Of a stretch of DNA of 64,000 nt, positions 36,507 through 45,453 are shown piece after piece (the stretch's first letter is position 1; every line of letters starts with the position of its first letter). The stretch comes from Treponema bryantii (GTDB lineage Bacteria; Spirochaetota; Spirochaetia; Treponematales; Treponemataceae). Both the position numbers and the translations under genes were made by a program. Where the stretch lies: positions 116,680 through 180,679 of the forward strand of contig NZ_FOFU01000006.1 of assembly GCF_900111035.1 (NCBI RefSeq). Direction: 5' to 3'. A model generated the notes under the pieces. It was not told where the DNA came from. It ran no database searches and saw only the letters and a list, made by a program, of their open reading frames with translations.

Positions 36507-38555
36507 GTGAAAAAAGCAAGAATTGCTATTTGTGCGGGAGTTGCAGCTATTGCGCTGAGCCTTAGCGGGTGCTCAAATCTGGGGTATGATGTTTCAAATG
36601 AAACTGTACTTTCAGCTTCGAGAAGTGTTTCGGTTGATGGATCTGTTTCAATAGATTCTTCAATTGCAATTCCTTTTGGTCTTGTAGCTGATGTTGGAGA
36701 GAACAATCTGATTCGTCTTGCATGGGGATGTCCTTCCGTTATGCCAGACAAATGGTATATTTATCTTGATGGAAAAAAAGTAGATGAAACTTCAATTCTA
36801 AAGCAGGTAGAAATTGAATGCTATGCTGGAAATCATGTAGTTGCAGTAGCTGCTGTAAAGAATGGAAGACGTTCAGAAGCAGAAGGTATTGAAGTTACTG
36901 TAAAGGGAACTCCAGCTCCTGTAGAAAACAGTTCTGGTCTTGTTTCGGGTGCTACTTATAAGATTCTTGCTAAATGTTCTGGAAAGGCCCTGGACAATGA
37001 TAACTGGCAGACAGCTCCTGGTACTAACATTCATCAGTGGGGGTATGGTGACAATCAGGCAAACCAGCAGTGGATTTTGCGCCAGAATTCTGACGGTACC
37101 TGGAAAATCATAAATGCATATTCAAACCTTGCACTTGATGCTGCTAACTGGGGAACAACTGATGGTACAAACGTTATTCAGTGGACTGACCTCAATAACA
37201 GAAATCAGGACTGGTACATCACTAAAGAAGGTTCCTACTACAAAATCATAAATGCTTATTCTAATCTTGCTCTTGATGTAAGTGCTGCTTCTGTAGAAGA
37301 CGGTGCAAACGTTCAGACCTGGACATGGAATGGTACAGACGCTCAGCTTTGGGAACTTACTAATCTTTCTAATAGTAGCGGAGATCCTGTAAATCCAGAA
37401 CCACAGCCTCAGCCACAGCCAGGTGACAGAGGTATTCCAATTGATACAAACGATACTCTTGTAGAACGTAAACAGGGAATGAAGGTAACTTATCAGTTCC
37501 AGAATCATACACGCGGAAAATTTGCTGATAATCAGATTTACATCTACATCATCTGTATGAATCAGAACAATGTATGGTGCTATGCACGTCCAGACGGAGC
37601 TCTTATTCCAATCGGCTCTTCTGATTCTTCTGCATGGCAGTACACACTTGCTGATGTAAAGTACTCTGGTTTCCAGATTCCTCTCTCTCACTCAGGACGT
37701 ATTTACTACTCTTACGGTAAGCCTCTTGTAATGTGGGGAAATGGCAACGGTGTAGTTCTTCCTTCTTTGAGCAATCCTTCAGATGCTAACTACGAAACAT
37801 ATTTTGACTGGCTTGAGTATACAGTAACGGACAACGGTTTCTGGGTAAATACAACTCAGGTAGATCAGCTTGGTTTCCCTGTTCTTATGAATGTTTATGA
37901 TAATGATGGACGTGTTCAGCAGACTGGTATTTCTACAAAGCGTGAAGTTATCTGGGATTACTTCAAGAAAGAAATGCCTGCTGAGTTTAAGACTCTTGCA
38001 AGTGAATACAGAATCTTTGCTCCATGTAAGGGTGCATTTGATAACAGAACTGGTGGTGCTTACGGTAATTACTTTAATGATTACGTTACACAGACCTGGA
38101 ACACAATTGCTTCTAAGAGCCAGACTGTAACTCATCCACAGGGAAAGTTTATTCTTACTGGTGACGGAACAAATCTCTATTTCCGCTGTATCGAAGCTTA
38201 CGGTTCAATTGCAGCTGCAGGTCAGACTTATGTAATCCGCGGTAAGCCAACTACAAGCGAAGTATTCGAAGGCTATGGAGTTCTCGCTTCTGGAAATCCT
38301 ATGGAACTTGCTCTTGAAGCCTGGATCTGTGCGGCTCTCAACCGTCACGTAGCTCACATGGAACCAGATGCATACTGGAACAATGCTGCAGCATATTACA
38401 ATGCCGGCCCATGTAACTACTACTCTAAGTTCTGGCATGATCACAGCGAACGCGGCGGACTCGCATACGGTTTCTGCTACGACGATGTAAATGACCAGAG
38501 TGCTACAACCTTCACTACAAATGCACGTGGTGTAGTTGTAAGACTTGGTTTTTAA
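36507..38555 (+). CDS. Secreted GH64 beta-1,3-glucanase lipoprotein with CBM13-like lectin domain
   Basis: A 682-residue lipoprotein starting at GTG 36507, with GGAGG 6 bases upstream; an in-frame ATG further left has no ribosome site. The lipobox is LSLSGC. Domains are a short fibronectin-III-like module, a ricin-type beta-trefoil (about 144-286, repeated NAYSNLALD and Q-x-W motifs), a PEPQPQPQPG linker, and a GH64 catalytic domain (about 309-682). Glu437 in DWLEYT and Asp453 in TTQVDQ are 16 residues apart, as are the catalytic pair of laminaripentaose-producing glucanase. YGFCYDDV closes the fold. It would release oligosaccharides from beta-1,3-glucan at the cell surface. Two chitinase genes follow, which points to fungal cell-wall breakdown. 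Confidence 0.92.
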   Translation: MKKARIAICAGVAAIALSLSGCSNLGYDVSNETVLSASRSVSVDGSVSIDSSIAIPFGLVADVGENNLIRLAWGCPSVMPDKWYIYLDGKKVDETSILKQVEIECYAGNHVVAVAAVKNGRRSEAEGIEVTVKGTPAPVENSSGLVSGATYKILAKCSGKALDNDNWQTAPGTNIHQWGYGDNQANQQWILRQNSDGTWKIINAYSNLALDAANWGTTDGTNVIQWTDLNNRNQDWYITKEGSYYKIINAYSNLALDVSAASVEDGANVQTWTWNGTDAQLWELTNLSNSSGDPVNPEPQPQPQPGDRGIPIDTNDTLVERKQGMKVTYQFQNHTRGKFADNQIYIYIICMNQNNVWCYARPDGALIPIGSSDSSAWQYTLADVKYSGFQIPLSHSGRIYYSYGKPLVMWGNGNGVVLPSLSNPSDANYETYFDWLEYTVTDNGFWVNTTQVDQLGFPVLMNVYDNDGRVQQTGISTKREVIWDYFKKEMPAEFKTLASEYRIFAPCKGAFDNRTGGAYGNYFNDYVTQTWNTIASKSQTVTHPQGKFILTGDGTNLYFRCIEAYGSIAAAGQTYVIRGKPTTSEVFEGYGVLASGNPMELALEAWICAALNRHVAHMEPDAYWNNAAAYYNAGPCNYYSKFWHDHSERGGLAYGFCYDDVNDQSATTFTTNARGVVVRLGF

Positions 38556-38585
38556 TCTAAATATGGAAACTCTTTAGTTTTCTTG

Positions 38586-38619
38586 AAAAAAGCCGCCCGA
38601 AAAATCGGACGGCTTTTTC
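38586..38619 (+). terminator. Rho-independent terminator after the GH64 gene
   Basis: GCCGCCCGA and TCGGACGGC (one mismatch) with a short A loop, flanked by AAAAAA and TTTTT. It separates the glucanase from the chitinase transcript. Confidence 0.85.
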
Positions 38620-38699
38620 TCACATTTAAGTATGTACACCGAATTTACAAACAAATAGTGTAAAATAAGTAAAAACCCCTACAAAAATCAAATATTTTG

Positions 38700-38729
38700 T
38701 TGACAATTCTTTAAAAGACGATTTATGAT
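38700..38729 (+). promoter_or_regulatory. Strong sigma-70-type promoter of the chitinase operon
   Basis: A consensus TTGACA (38700-38705), an 18-base spacer and TATGAT (38724-38729). The start point should be near 38737, giving a leader of about 100 bases before the chitinase ATG. Confidence 0.7.
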
Positions 38730-38736
38730 TTATTTA

Positions 38737-38773
38737 TTGTACACTGTTTGTACAAACATATATGTATTGTACA
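38737..38773. promoter_or_regulatory. Operator-like array of TGTACA palindromes
   Basis: Three copies of the self-complementary hexamer TGTACA, each inside TTGTACA (38737, 38748, 38767), lie just after the predicted start point. The middle one sits in a 14-base perfect palindrome, TGTTTGTACAAACA (38745-38758). A further TGTACA lies upstream at 38633. The position suits a repressor. The protein that would bind is not identified. Confidence 0.55.
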
Positions 38774-38838
38774 GGGCCCTAAGAGTTTGAGTTTATCTTG
38801 TCTAATCAAAATTATTACACCACACATAGGAGGTTGTG

Positions 38839-40902
38839 ATGAAAAAGACAAAAACGATTCTGGTTGCTATGGCAATGGCATTGGCCTTTACGAGTTGTAA
38901 AGGGATTGTAGCTTCGGACCTTGCGGAAGGTTCAAGCTCTTCAAGAGCGGCAGCAGTGGCTACCAGTTCAAAAAGGGTTGTTGGTTATTTCTGTGAGTGG
39001 GGAATCTATGGTGCGCATGATAACTATTATGCGACATCTATTCCTGCAAACAAATTAACCCACATTAATTATGCATTTGTTGGTCTGGATCCTTCTTCGC
39101 AGGCGGTTCAGATTTTTGACCCATGGGCAACTACAGATATTGTATACCCTGGTGACAAATGGGATACAGAGTACAAAGGTAACTTAGGTCAGTTACGTAA
39201 ACTCAAGGAGGAATATCCTCATCTTAAGGTTTTGATTTCTGTTGGTGGATGGACAAAATCAAATGGCTTCCATGCCGCTGCTGCTAATGCAACTACACGT
39301 GCACGTGCTGCAGAAAATTTAAAAAACTTTGTTGTTCAGTATGGTCTTGATGGTGTTGATATCGACTGGGAATACCCCGGTGTAAATCGTCCAAAAGATC
39401 CAAATGATGAATACGATCTTGGTGCTCCTGGTGGAATTGAAGATAAAGAAAACTTTACTTTGTTCTTAAAAGCTATTCGGGAAGCTCTGGATGCTCAGGG
39501 ACGCAAAGATGGTAAAAAGTATGAACTTACAGCTGCTATTGGTGTAGGTTATGATAAAATCGCTGTAACAAATCCTGGTGACTATTGCAAATATCTGGAT
39601 GCATTGAATCTTATGACTTACGATATGCACGGTGCATTTGAAAGCAATACAGGACATCAGGCTCCGCTTTATGCAAACATGAACTGCGGCATTTATTCAG
39701 ATGATGTTAGAGAAAAGTATAACATTGACTGGGCTGTAAAGAAATTCATTTCAGAAGGTGTTCCTGCAAGTAAAATTGTTGTAGGTCTTCCTTTCTACAG
39801 TCGTGGCTGGAACAATGTATCTGGTGGTCTCGATTTTGATGGTGATGGCATTGGAGACGGTATGTTTGGTACTGGTGGTTCAACCTTGTCTGGAAAATGG
39901 GGTGTTGGTGGACAGAGCCCTTATTTTGCTGTAAAGGCTTTGGAAAATACACCGGGCTGGGTAAAATATCGTGATGAAGTAAGTAAGGCCTGCTGGTTGT
40001 ACAATCGCGGAGCAAGAGAGCTTTATACTTATGATGATCAGCTTACAATCAAAACAAAGTGCGACTACATCAATGAGCTTGGTCTTGGTGGAGCTATGTA
40101 CTGGGAGCTCGATGGTGATGACTGGAAAAACGGTTATGACCTTGTAAACATTGTTCATGAATCAATTTTGAATGGTGTTGATTTTGGAACAGATATAAAT
40201 CCTGGTGATAATGGTGGAAACAATCCTGGTAATAATAATCCTGGAACTAACCCGGGAAATGACAATCCGGGTACTAACCCTGGTACAAATCCTGGAAATG
40301 ATAACCCAGGAACTAACCCTGGTACAAATCCGGGTACAGAAGTTCCTCCAAGTTCTAAGGCTACAGGCCTTCCGGGAACTCCTTCTCTTGAACAGACTTC
40401 ATGGAATGGAGAAGCTTCTTTCGGATTAAGAATGAATATGTGGTGGGGAAATAACGGTACTGTTGCAGAGCTTTATGAGAACGGTGTAAAGATTGCTTCG
40501 GTAAGCTTTGAAGATAATTCTCCTAATGCACAGTCTTATACTTTCAATATTTCTGGAAAGGCTAACGGAACTTATGCATATCAGGTAAAGCTTATCAACA
40601 GCTTTGGAACAGCTGTTTCTGGAACTGTAACTTATACAGTAACTAAGGGAAGCGCTTCTTCTGAACCAGTAAACCCACAGCCTGAACCAGAGCCAGAACC
40701 TCAGCCGGGAGATCAGGGTGGTGATCAGCCAGGAAACAATCAGCCTCCAGCTGGTGGCAACACATGGGCAGTAATGGGAACTTATACTGCAGGACAGGTT
40801 GTTTCTTACAATGGTGCTAACTACAGCTGTCTGGTAACACACGTAGCATATTCAGAAACCTGGAATCCGGCAGATACTCCTGCCTTGTGGACAAGACTTT
40901 AA
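38839..40902 (+). CDS. Secreted GH18 chitinase lipoprotein with C-terminal chitin-binding module
   Basis: A 687-residue lipoprotein (lipobox AFTSC). I choose the ATG at 38839, 5 bases after AGGAGG, over the GTG one codon upstream. The GH18 domain (about 50-445) has KVLISVGGW, the catalytic DGVDIDWE at 171-178 (acid Glu178), MTYDMHG and AMYWELDGD. A low-complexity NPGTNPGN linker follows, then a beta-sandwich module (KATGLPGTP...NGTYAYQVKL), a PEPEPEPQPG linker, and a CBM5/12-type chitin-binding end with SYNGANYSCL and DTPALW. It would hydrolyse chitin outside the cell. The next chitinase starts 15 bases after its stop, so the two form an operon. Confidence 0.95.
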   Translation: MKKTKTILVAMAMALAFTSCKGIVASDLAEGSSSSRAAAVATSSKRVVGYFCEWGIYGAHDNYYATSIPANKLTHINYAFVGLDPSSQAVQIFDPWATTDIVYPGDKWDTEYKGNLGQLRKLKEEYPHLKVLISVGGWTKSNGFHAAAANATTRARAAENLKNFVVQYGLDGVDIDWEYPGVNRPKDPNDEYDLGAPGGIEDKENFTLFLKAIREALDAQGRKDGKKYELTAAIGVGYDKIAVTNPGDYCKYLDALNLMTYDMHGAFESNTGHQAPLYANMNCGIYSDDVREKYNIDWAVKKFISEGVPASKIVVGLPFYSRGWNNVSGGLDFDGDGIGDGMFGTGGSTLSGKWGVGGQSPYFAVKALENTPGWVKYRDEVSKACWLYNRGARELYTYDDQLTIKTKCDYINELGLGGAMYWELDGDDWKNGYDLVNIVHESILNGVDFGTDINPGDNGGNNPGNNNPGTNPGNDNPGTNPGTNPGNDNPGTNPGTNPGTEVPPSSKATGLPGTPSLEQTSWNGEASFGLRMNMWWGNNGTVAELYENGVKIASVSFEDNSPNAQSYTFNISGKANGTYAYQVKLINSFGTAVSGTVTYTVTKGSASSEPVNPQPEPEPEPQPGDQGGDQPGNNQPPAGGNTWAVMGTYTAGQVVSYNGANYSCLVTHVAYSETWNPADTPALWTRL
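40201..40338 (+). repeat. Low-complexity Asn-Pro-Gly linker repeats
   Basis: Imperfect tandem DNA units coding NPGTNPGND and similar, making a flexible linker between the chitinase catalytic and accessory domains. The number of units could vary between strains without breaking the frame. Confidence 0.75.
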
Positions 40903-40917
40903 AAAGAAGGTTATTAA

Positions 40918-43758
40918 ATGAAAAAAATTCATAAAATAATAGGGGCTGGACTTTTGGCTTTCGGCCTTACTTTTGCAGGCTGTTCTAATGCTGTAAGTGA
41001 TTTACAGAATTCAGGGACAGTCAGTGCCCGTGCTGCATATTCAGCAATTGCTCCATGGGCTGCAGGAACATCATATAGTATTGGTGATAAGGTTACCTAC
41101 AACGGTAAAGTATATCAGTGTCGTCTTGCTCACACAGCTTTAGACGGCTGGCAGCCTGACGGCGTTCCTGCTCTCTGGCTTGAAATTGGAGTTGCAGAGG
41201 ACGAACCTGTTTTGCCTCCAGATAATCCTCCGGCAGAAGATGAAAATCCTGGTAATGATAATGAAGATGAAACTGTAATCACAGTTCCAGGACTTCCAAA
41301 GCATATTCTTACCGGTTACTGGCAGAATTTTAATAACGGTGCAAAGGTACTGCGTATCAGTGAAGTTCCAGAAACTTATAATCTGATTGTAGTTTCTTTT
41401 GCTGATGCAACAGGAAATCCGGGTGAAGTAACTTTTAATCTTGATACTTCATTAGGTTTTTCTGAAGCACAGTTTATTCAGGATATTAAAACTGTTCAGG
41501 CTCGCGGCCAGCATGTAATCATTTCGGTTGGTGGTGAAACTGGTAATGTTACAATTGCCAGCGATGCAGACGCTAATCGTTTTGCAACTTCTGTAACAAA
41601 CCTTATGCGTAAATATGGCTTTGAAGGTGTAGATATCGACCTGGAGCATGGTATTCAGGCCAGATATATCGAAAAGGCTCTTCGCGCAATTCCATCAGGT
41701 TCAATTATCACCTTTGCTCCTCAGACTCTGGATATGCAGGGTACTGGTCAGGAATATTTTAAGCTTGCTCTGGCAATCAAAGATATTCTAACTGTAAATA
41801 ACACTCAGTATTACAATTCGGGTACTATGTGCGGTTATGATGGAAAGGTTTATGGTCAGGGTGGAGAAGACTTCTTAACTGCTCTTGCAACAATTCAGCT
41901 TGAAAACGGTCTGCGTGCTGATCAGGTAGGTCTTGGACTTCCTGCAAGTACAAGAGGTGCCGGCAGCGGATATGTAGACCCTCAGATTGTTGTAAATGCG
42001 CTGGATACACTGGCTTATGGAACAAAGCACGGTTCTTATATGCCTCCTCGTAAGTATCCTAATATTCGTGGTGCTATGACCTGGTCTATTAACTGGGATG
42101 CTTCAAACGGCTGGAATTTTTCAAAGGTTGTTGGTGCAAAGCTTAAGGCTATGAACGAGGCTGATGGCGGCTACGATAATGGAAACGGCACAATCGTAAT
42201 TCCTGGAGATGATGACACAGAAGATGGCGATACAGGCGACACTCCTGGTGATGATTCTGGAAACGAGACTCCACATGAGGAAGAGCCTTCAACTGATAAT
42301 CCTGGAAATCAGAATCCTGGCAGTGAAACTCCTTCAACAGAAGTTCCTGCAAGTCCTAAAGCAACAGGTATTCCTGGAACACCTTTCATCGAGCAGTCTA
42401 CATGGAATGGTGAGGCAAGCTTTGGAATCAAAATGAATATGTGGTGGGGCAATAATGGTACTCTTGCTCAGTTGTATGAAAACGGAAACTTAATTGCTTC
42501 TCAAACCTTCACTGATAATTCACCAAATGCTCAAAGCTATGTATTCAATATTTCAAACAAGGCTAATGGTACTTACGCTTATCAGGTAAAGCTTTCTAAC
42601 AGTTTTGGTACAGCGGCATCGAATACTGTTAATTACACAGTAACAAAGGGCTCGGCTTCTACAACTCCAGTAGTTACTCCTCAGCCACAGCCTGAACCAG
42701 AGCCTGAGCCTCAGCCGGGACAGGGCGAAGAACCTCCGGTTATAAATCCTGGTACTGGCAGCGGAGACCCTGTAATCAACAAGAGCCTTCCTAAACGCAT
42801 TATGAGCGGTTACTGGCACACCTGGGACGGCGGCTGTCCTTATATCCGCCTTGCTGACGTAGATTCTTCATGGGATGTAATTAACGTTTCATTCGCTGAA
42901 CCGGTTACTCCTGGAAGCGGAAACGGCCGCATGAAGTTTGGAGTTGCAGGGGACGTAAATCAGTTCAAGGCAGATATCAAAACTCTTCAGGCAAAGGGCA
43001 AGAAAATCGTTCTTTCTATCGGCGGTTATGAAGGATATTTCTATCTTGAAAATTCTTCAGCTGTAAATACTTTCGTTAATGATATTAAAGGCTTTATTAA
43101 CGAATATGGATTTGATGGAATTGATATCGACCTTGAGCAGTCTTCAGTTGCAATGAACAGTGGTGCAGACCCGGATTTTGCAAATCCTAAAACACCAAGA
43201 ATTGTAAATATGATTAATGCAATTCGTCAGATTTGTGATTCTTATGGAGACGACTTCATTCTTTCATGGGCTCCGGAAACCTTCTATATGCAGCTTGGTC
43301 ACACCTATTATGGCGGACTCAACGGCTATGTAGATTCTCGTGCCGGTGGATATATTCCTATGATTCATGCCTTGAGAGATAAGACAACTTACGTTCAGGT
43401 TCAGTTGTATAATTCATGTGCAATTCAGGGAAATGACGGCAGCTGGTATTCAATGGGAGATGAACCTTCTCTGGTAGAGATGTGCGAAATGTTAATAGAC
43501 GGTTTCTATCTTAATGGTGGAAAACAGTATTTCTTCCCAGGACTAAGAGCCGATCAGGTTGTAATTGCAGTTCCTTCTTCTTCAAGTGCTGCTGGTTCGG
43601 GTCAGGTTTCTAATACACAGCTTCAGGGAGCTTTCAGAACTCTTGAAGCAAAGTATCCAGGAATGAGAGGATTTATGACCTGGTCTATTAACTGGGACGC
43701 ATACCAGAACAACAACAGTTTTGGTCGCCAGAATAGAGCATTCTTGAATAACTATTAG
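40918..43758 (+). CDS. Double-GH18 chitinase lipoprotein
   Basis: A 946-residue lipoprotein (lipobox LTFAGC). In order it has a CBM5/12 chitin-binding module (about 42-92, SIGDKVTYNGKVYQC), a first GH18 domain (about 125-420) with GVDIDLE ending at Glu243, an acidic linker, and the same beta-sandwich module as the preceding chitinase. A PEPEPEPQPG linker and a second GH18 domain (about 620-946), with DGIDIDLE at 733-740 and Glu740 as acid, complete the chain. Both catalytic domains keep the DxxDxDxE acids and should be active. They differ in loops, so the two could cleave chitin differently. AGAAGG precedes the ATG. No clear terminator was found after the stop. Confidence 0.94.
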   Translation: MKKIHKIIGAGLLAFGLTFAGCSNAVSDLQNSGTVSARAAYSAIAPWAAGTSYSIGDKVTYNGKVYQCRLAHTALDGWQPDGVPALWLEIGVAEDEPVLPPDNPPAEDENPGNDNEDETVITVPGLPKHILTGYWQNFNNGAKVLRISEVPETYNLIVVSFADATGNPGEVTFNLDTSLGFSEAQFIQDIKTVQARGQHVIISVGGETGNVTIASDADANRFATSVTNLMRKYGFEGVDIDLEHGIQARYIEKALRAIPSGSIITFAPQTLDMQGTGQEYFKLALAIKDILTVNNTQYYNSGTMCGYDGKVYGQGGEDFLTALATIQLENGLRADQVGLGLPASTRGAGSGYVDPQIVVNALDTLAYGTKHGSYMPPRKYPNIRGAMTWSINWDASNGWNFSKVVGAKLKAMNEADGGYDNGNGTIVIPGDDDTEDGDTGDTPGDDSGNETPHEEEPSTDNPGNQNPGSETPSTEVPASPKATGIPGTPFIEQSTWNGEASFGIKMNMWWGNNGTLAQLYENGNLIASQTFTDNSPNAQSYVFNISNKANGTYAYQVKLSNSFGTAASNTVNYTVTKGSASTTPVVTPQPQPEPEPEPQPGQGEEPPVINPGTGSGDPVINKSLPKRIMSGYWHTWDGGCPYIRLADVDSSWDVINVSFAEPVTPGSGNGRMKFGVAGDVNQFKADIKTLQAKGKKIVLSIGGYEGYFYLENSSAVNTFVNDIKGFINEYGFDGIDIDLEQSSVAMNSGADPDFANPKTPRIVNMINAIRQICDSYGDDFILSWAPETFYMQLGHTYYGGLNGYVDSRAGGYIPMIHALRDKTTYVQVQLYNSCAIQGNDGSWYSMGDEPSLVEMCEMLIDGFYLNGGKQYFFPGLRADQVVIAVPSSSSAAGSGQVSNTQLQGAFRTLEAKYPGMRGFMTWSINWDAYQNNNSFGRQNRAFLNNY

Positions 43759-43820
43759 TTTGTGTTTTTGTAATTGAGGTGAAATAAAAGATTACAACTA
43801 AAATTACAACTTTTTACATC

Positions 43821-43849
43821 TTGTTTTAGAACAGAACCAGTGGGATAAT
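43821..43849 (+). promoter_or_regulatory. Candidate promoter for the membrane protein/LuxR pair
   Basis: TTGTTT (43821-43826), a 17-base spacer and GATAAT (43844-43849), 44 bases before the ATG at 43894, which has a strong AGGAGG ribosome site. Confidence 0.45.
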
Positions 43850-43893
43850 TAAGATAGTCAAAGGCAAGCCGGCCAGGCCTTTCAGGAGGATAT

Positions 43894-44868
43894 ATGATTG
43901 TCGAATTTATTTTATCTCTACTGGTTCTTTTTTTAACTTCCAGCCTGTGCATTTTAACAAGCGGTGGGCTTATCAGAGAATTGTTTGAACCTGCCTTACT
44001 GCTCTCTATTCCTGGCATTCTTGCTGTTATGATTTTTCTCAGCGGATACGGAAAGTCATTTCTGCGGATTTTCTATCCACCAAAAAGGATGAAAAACACT
44101 GAATTATCTGAGCTGAAAAAAATTGACGGTGCACTGGGCTTTGCTTTCCGCGCTTTGATTTTTATCTGCTGTTTTATCATGCTGATAAGTGCAATATATT
44201 TTTATCTGAATTTCGACGAAACTCAAACTCTCGGTTTTAATCTCTCGGTACTTATCCTTTCAATTTTTTATCTTGCTTTTTTTGGAATGATTATTCTTAC
44301 GCTAAAGGGCAAAAACAAAACCCGGATTATTAGATTTATGACAGACGAGACAGAACCAGAAAAGCCAGATCCCGTTTCTGCAAAACAAAAAGTTCGATGT
44401 GTTTGCAAAATCCTCATTTCACTTGTTCTGATAATTTGTCTTTATTATCTGATTATCTATACAAGTACTGTAAATCACTCAGGTCAGGAGCCACTTAGTT
44501 TTAATTATCTTAGAGATATTCCAGGACTGATTTATATTTTTATCCCGCCTTTTCTTTTGCTTGCGGTTTCGGGAAACTTCAAAAATTTTTTCAAAGCATT
44601 AAAGTATGCTGCTACAAATACAAAGCTTTCAGTTTCGCAAAAAGCAATTTCTATGAATGCAGTAAGACTTTTAGGATTGATTATGCTTCTGGAAGGGATT
44701 ATGAATGCCTTAGCCGGATATTTAGGAATGCTTTTTAATCTCATAGACAGATCTATGCTTGGAACAAATTATTTAATTGCATGTGTTCCATTAATTTATG
44801 CTTTGCTCATCAATCTGGTTTTACTTCCAATAGAAAGTAAGATTTCTTTGCTTGGTGATTCGGAATAG
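43894..44868 (+). CDS. Multi-helix membrane protein, unknown (faint MotA-like start)
   Basis: A 324-residue inner-membrane protein with about eight helices and a polar cytoplasmic loop (about 145-165). The beginning, TSGGLIRELFEPALLL followed by a hydrophobic stretch, recalls the first part of MotA/ExbB-type proteins, but later MotA landmarks are not seen, so I leave it unassigned. AGGAGG lies 4 bases before the ATG. The next gene, a membrane-anchored LuxR-type protein, begins 3 bases after its stop. The two probably form a membrane sensor and regulator unit (inference). Confidence 0.7.
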   Translation: MIVEFILSLLVLFLTSSLCILTSGGLIRELFEPALLLSIPGILAVMIFLSGYGKSFLRIFYPPKRMKNTELSELKKIDGALGFAFRALIFICCFIMLISAIYFYLNFDETQTLGFNLSVLILSIFYLAFFGMIILTLKGKNKTRIIRFMTDETEPEKPDPVSAKQKVRCVCKILISLVLIICLYYLIIYTSTVNHSGQEPLSFNYLRDIPGLIYIFIPPFLLLAVSGNFKNFFKALKYAATNTKLSVSQKAISMNAVRLLGLIMLLEGIMNALAGYLGMLFNLIDRSMLGTNYLIACVPLIYALLINLVLLPIESKISLLGDSE

Positions 44869-44871
44869 CAG

Positions 44872-45372
44872 ATGATAATAGATTTGATTCTTGTGATTGT
44901 GGGATTTGTGATTTTCATGATTCCTGCAATTCTACAAAAGAAAAAAGATTTCTCTAAAGCGGCGATCCTAAGCGGAAGTTTTATCACTGTAGTCAAACTT
45001 GTGATTTTGATTTCTGAGATTGAACTAAGTCTTAAGACAAGCAGCGGTGCTTATTCCGATTACACCAGCACAACTTTTTTGCTGATGGTTTTTGTGAACT
45101 TCCGTCCGTTACTGTTTGGTATTTTGATAAAGCTGATTTTATTTCCTTTTGAGAAAAAACAGATATATAATAAAAGCGAAGAGACTAAATTCATCGATCG
45201 TTTTGCCATTCTCTCACCGCGAGAAAAAGAAGTTGCCCGCCTGGCCGCCCGCGGTTATTCCAATGCCCAGATTGCCGAAGAATTATTTATCAGTGTAGAA
45301 ACCGTAAAACGCCATATGGCAACAATCTTCGAAAAACTGGAGATTAAATCCCGTACCGAACTGAAAGAATAA
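44872..45372 (+). CDS. Membrane-anchored LuxR-type transcriptional regulator
   Basis: A 166-residue protein with three N-terminal membrane helices (about 1-100) and a C-terminal LuxR/GerE winged helix-turn-helix (about 112-166: [20 protein letters not shown], then [16 protein letters not shown]). It has no receiver or ligand-binding domain, so the membrane part, possibly with the upstream protein, must sense the signal. The start is 3 bases after the previous stop with no separate ribosome site, so translation is coupled. A bidirectional terminator follows. Confidence 0.85.
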   Translation: MIIDLILVIVGFVIFMIPAILQKKKDFSKAAILSGSFITVVKLVILISEIELSLKTSSGAYSDYTSTTFLLMVFVNFRPLLFGILIKLILFPFEKKQIYNKSEETKFIDRFAILSPREKEVARLAARGYSNAQIAEELFISVETVKRHMATIFEKLEIKSRTELKE

Positions 45373-45382
45373 AAGGCATAAA

Positions 45383-45410
45383 AAAACCGTCCGAGAGCTC
45401 GGACGGTTTT
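45383..45410. terminator. Bidirectional terminator between convergent genes
   Basis: AAAACCGTCCGAG-AG-CTCGGACGGTTTT is a perfect 13-base palindrome with A and T tracts, placed between the LuxR-type gene and pheT, which converge. Its core resembles that of the terminator at 38586. Confidence 0.9.
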
Positions 45411-45414
45411 CATT

Positions 45415-45452
45415 TTTATGGATTGCGTCGGCTATGCCTCGCAATGACGAAG
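45415..45452 (-). repeat. Partial copy of the GCAATGACG palindromic repeat
   Basis: TTTTATGGATTGC...CCTCGCAATGACGAAG matches the right half of the 77-base element at 62020-62096, with a shorter middle. It ends two bases before the pheT stop codon. Confidence 0.7.
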
Positions 45453-45453
45453 T

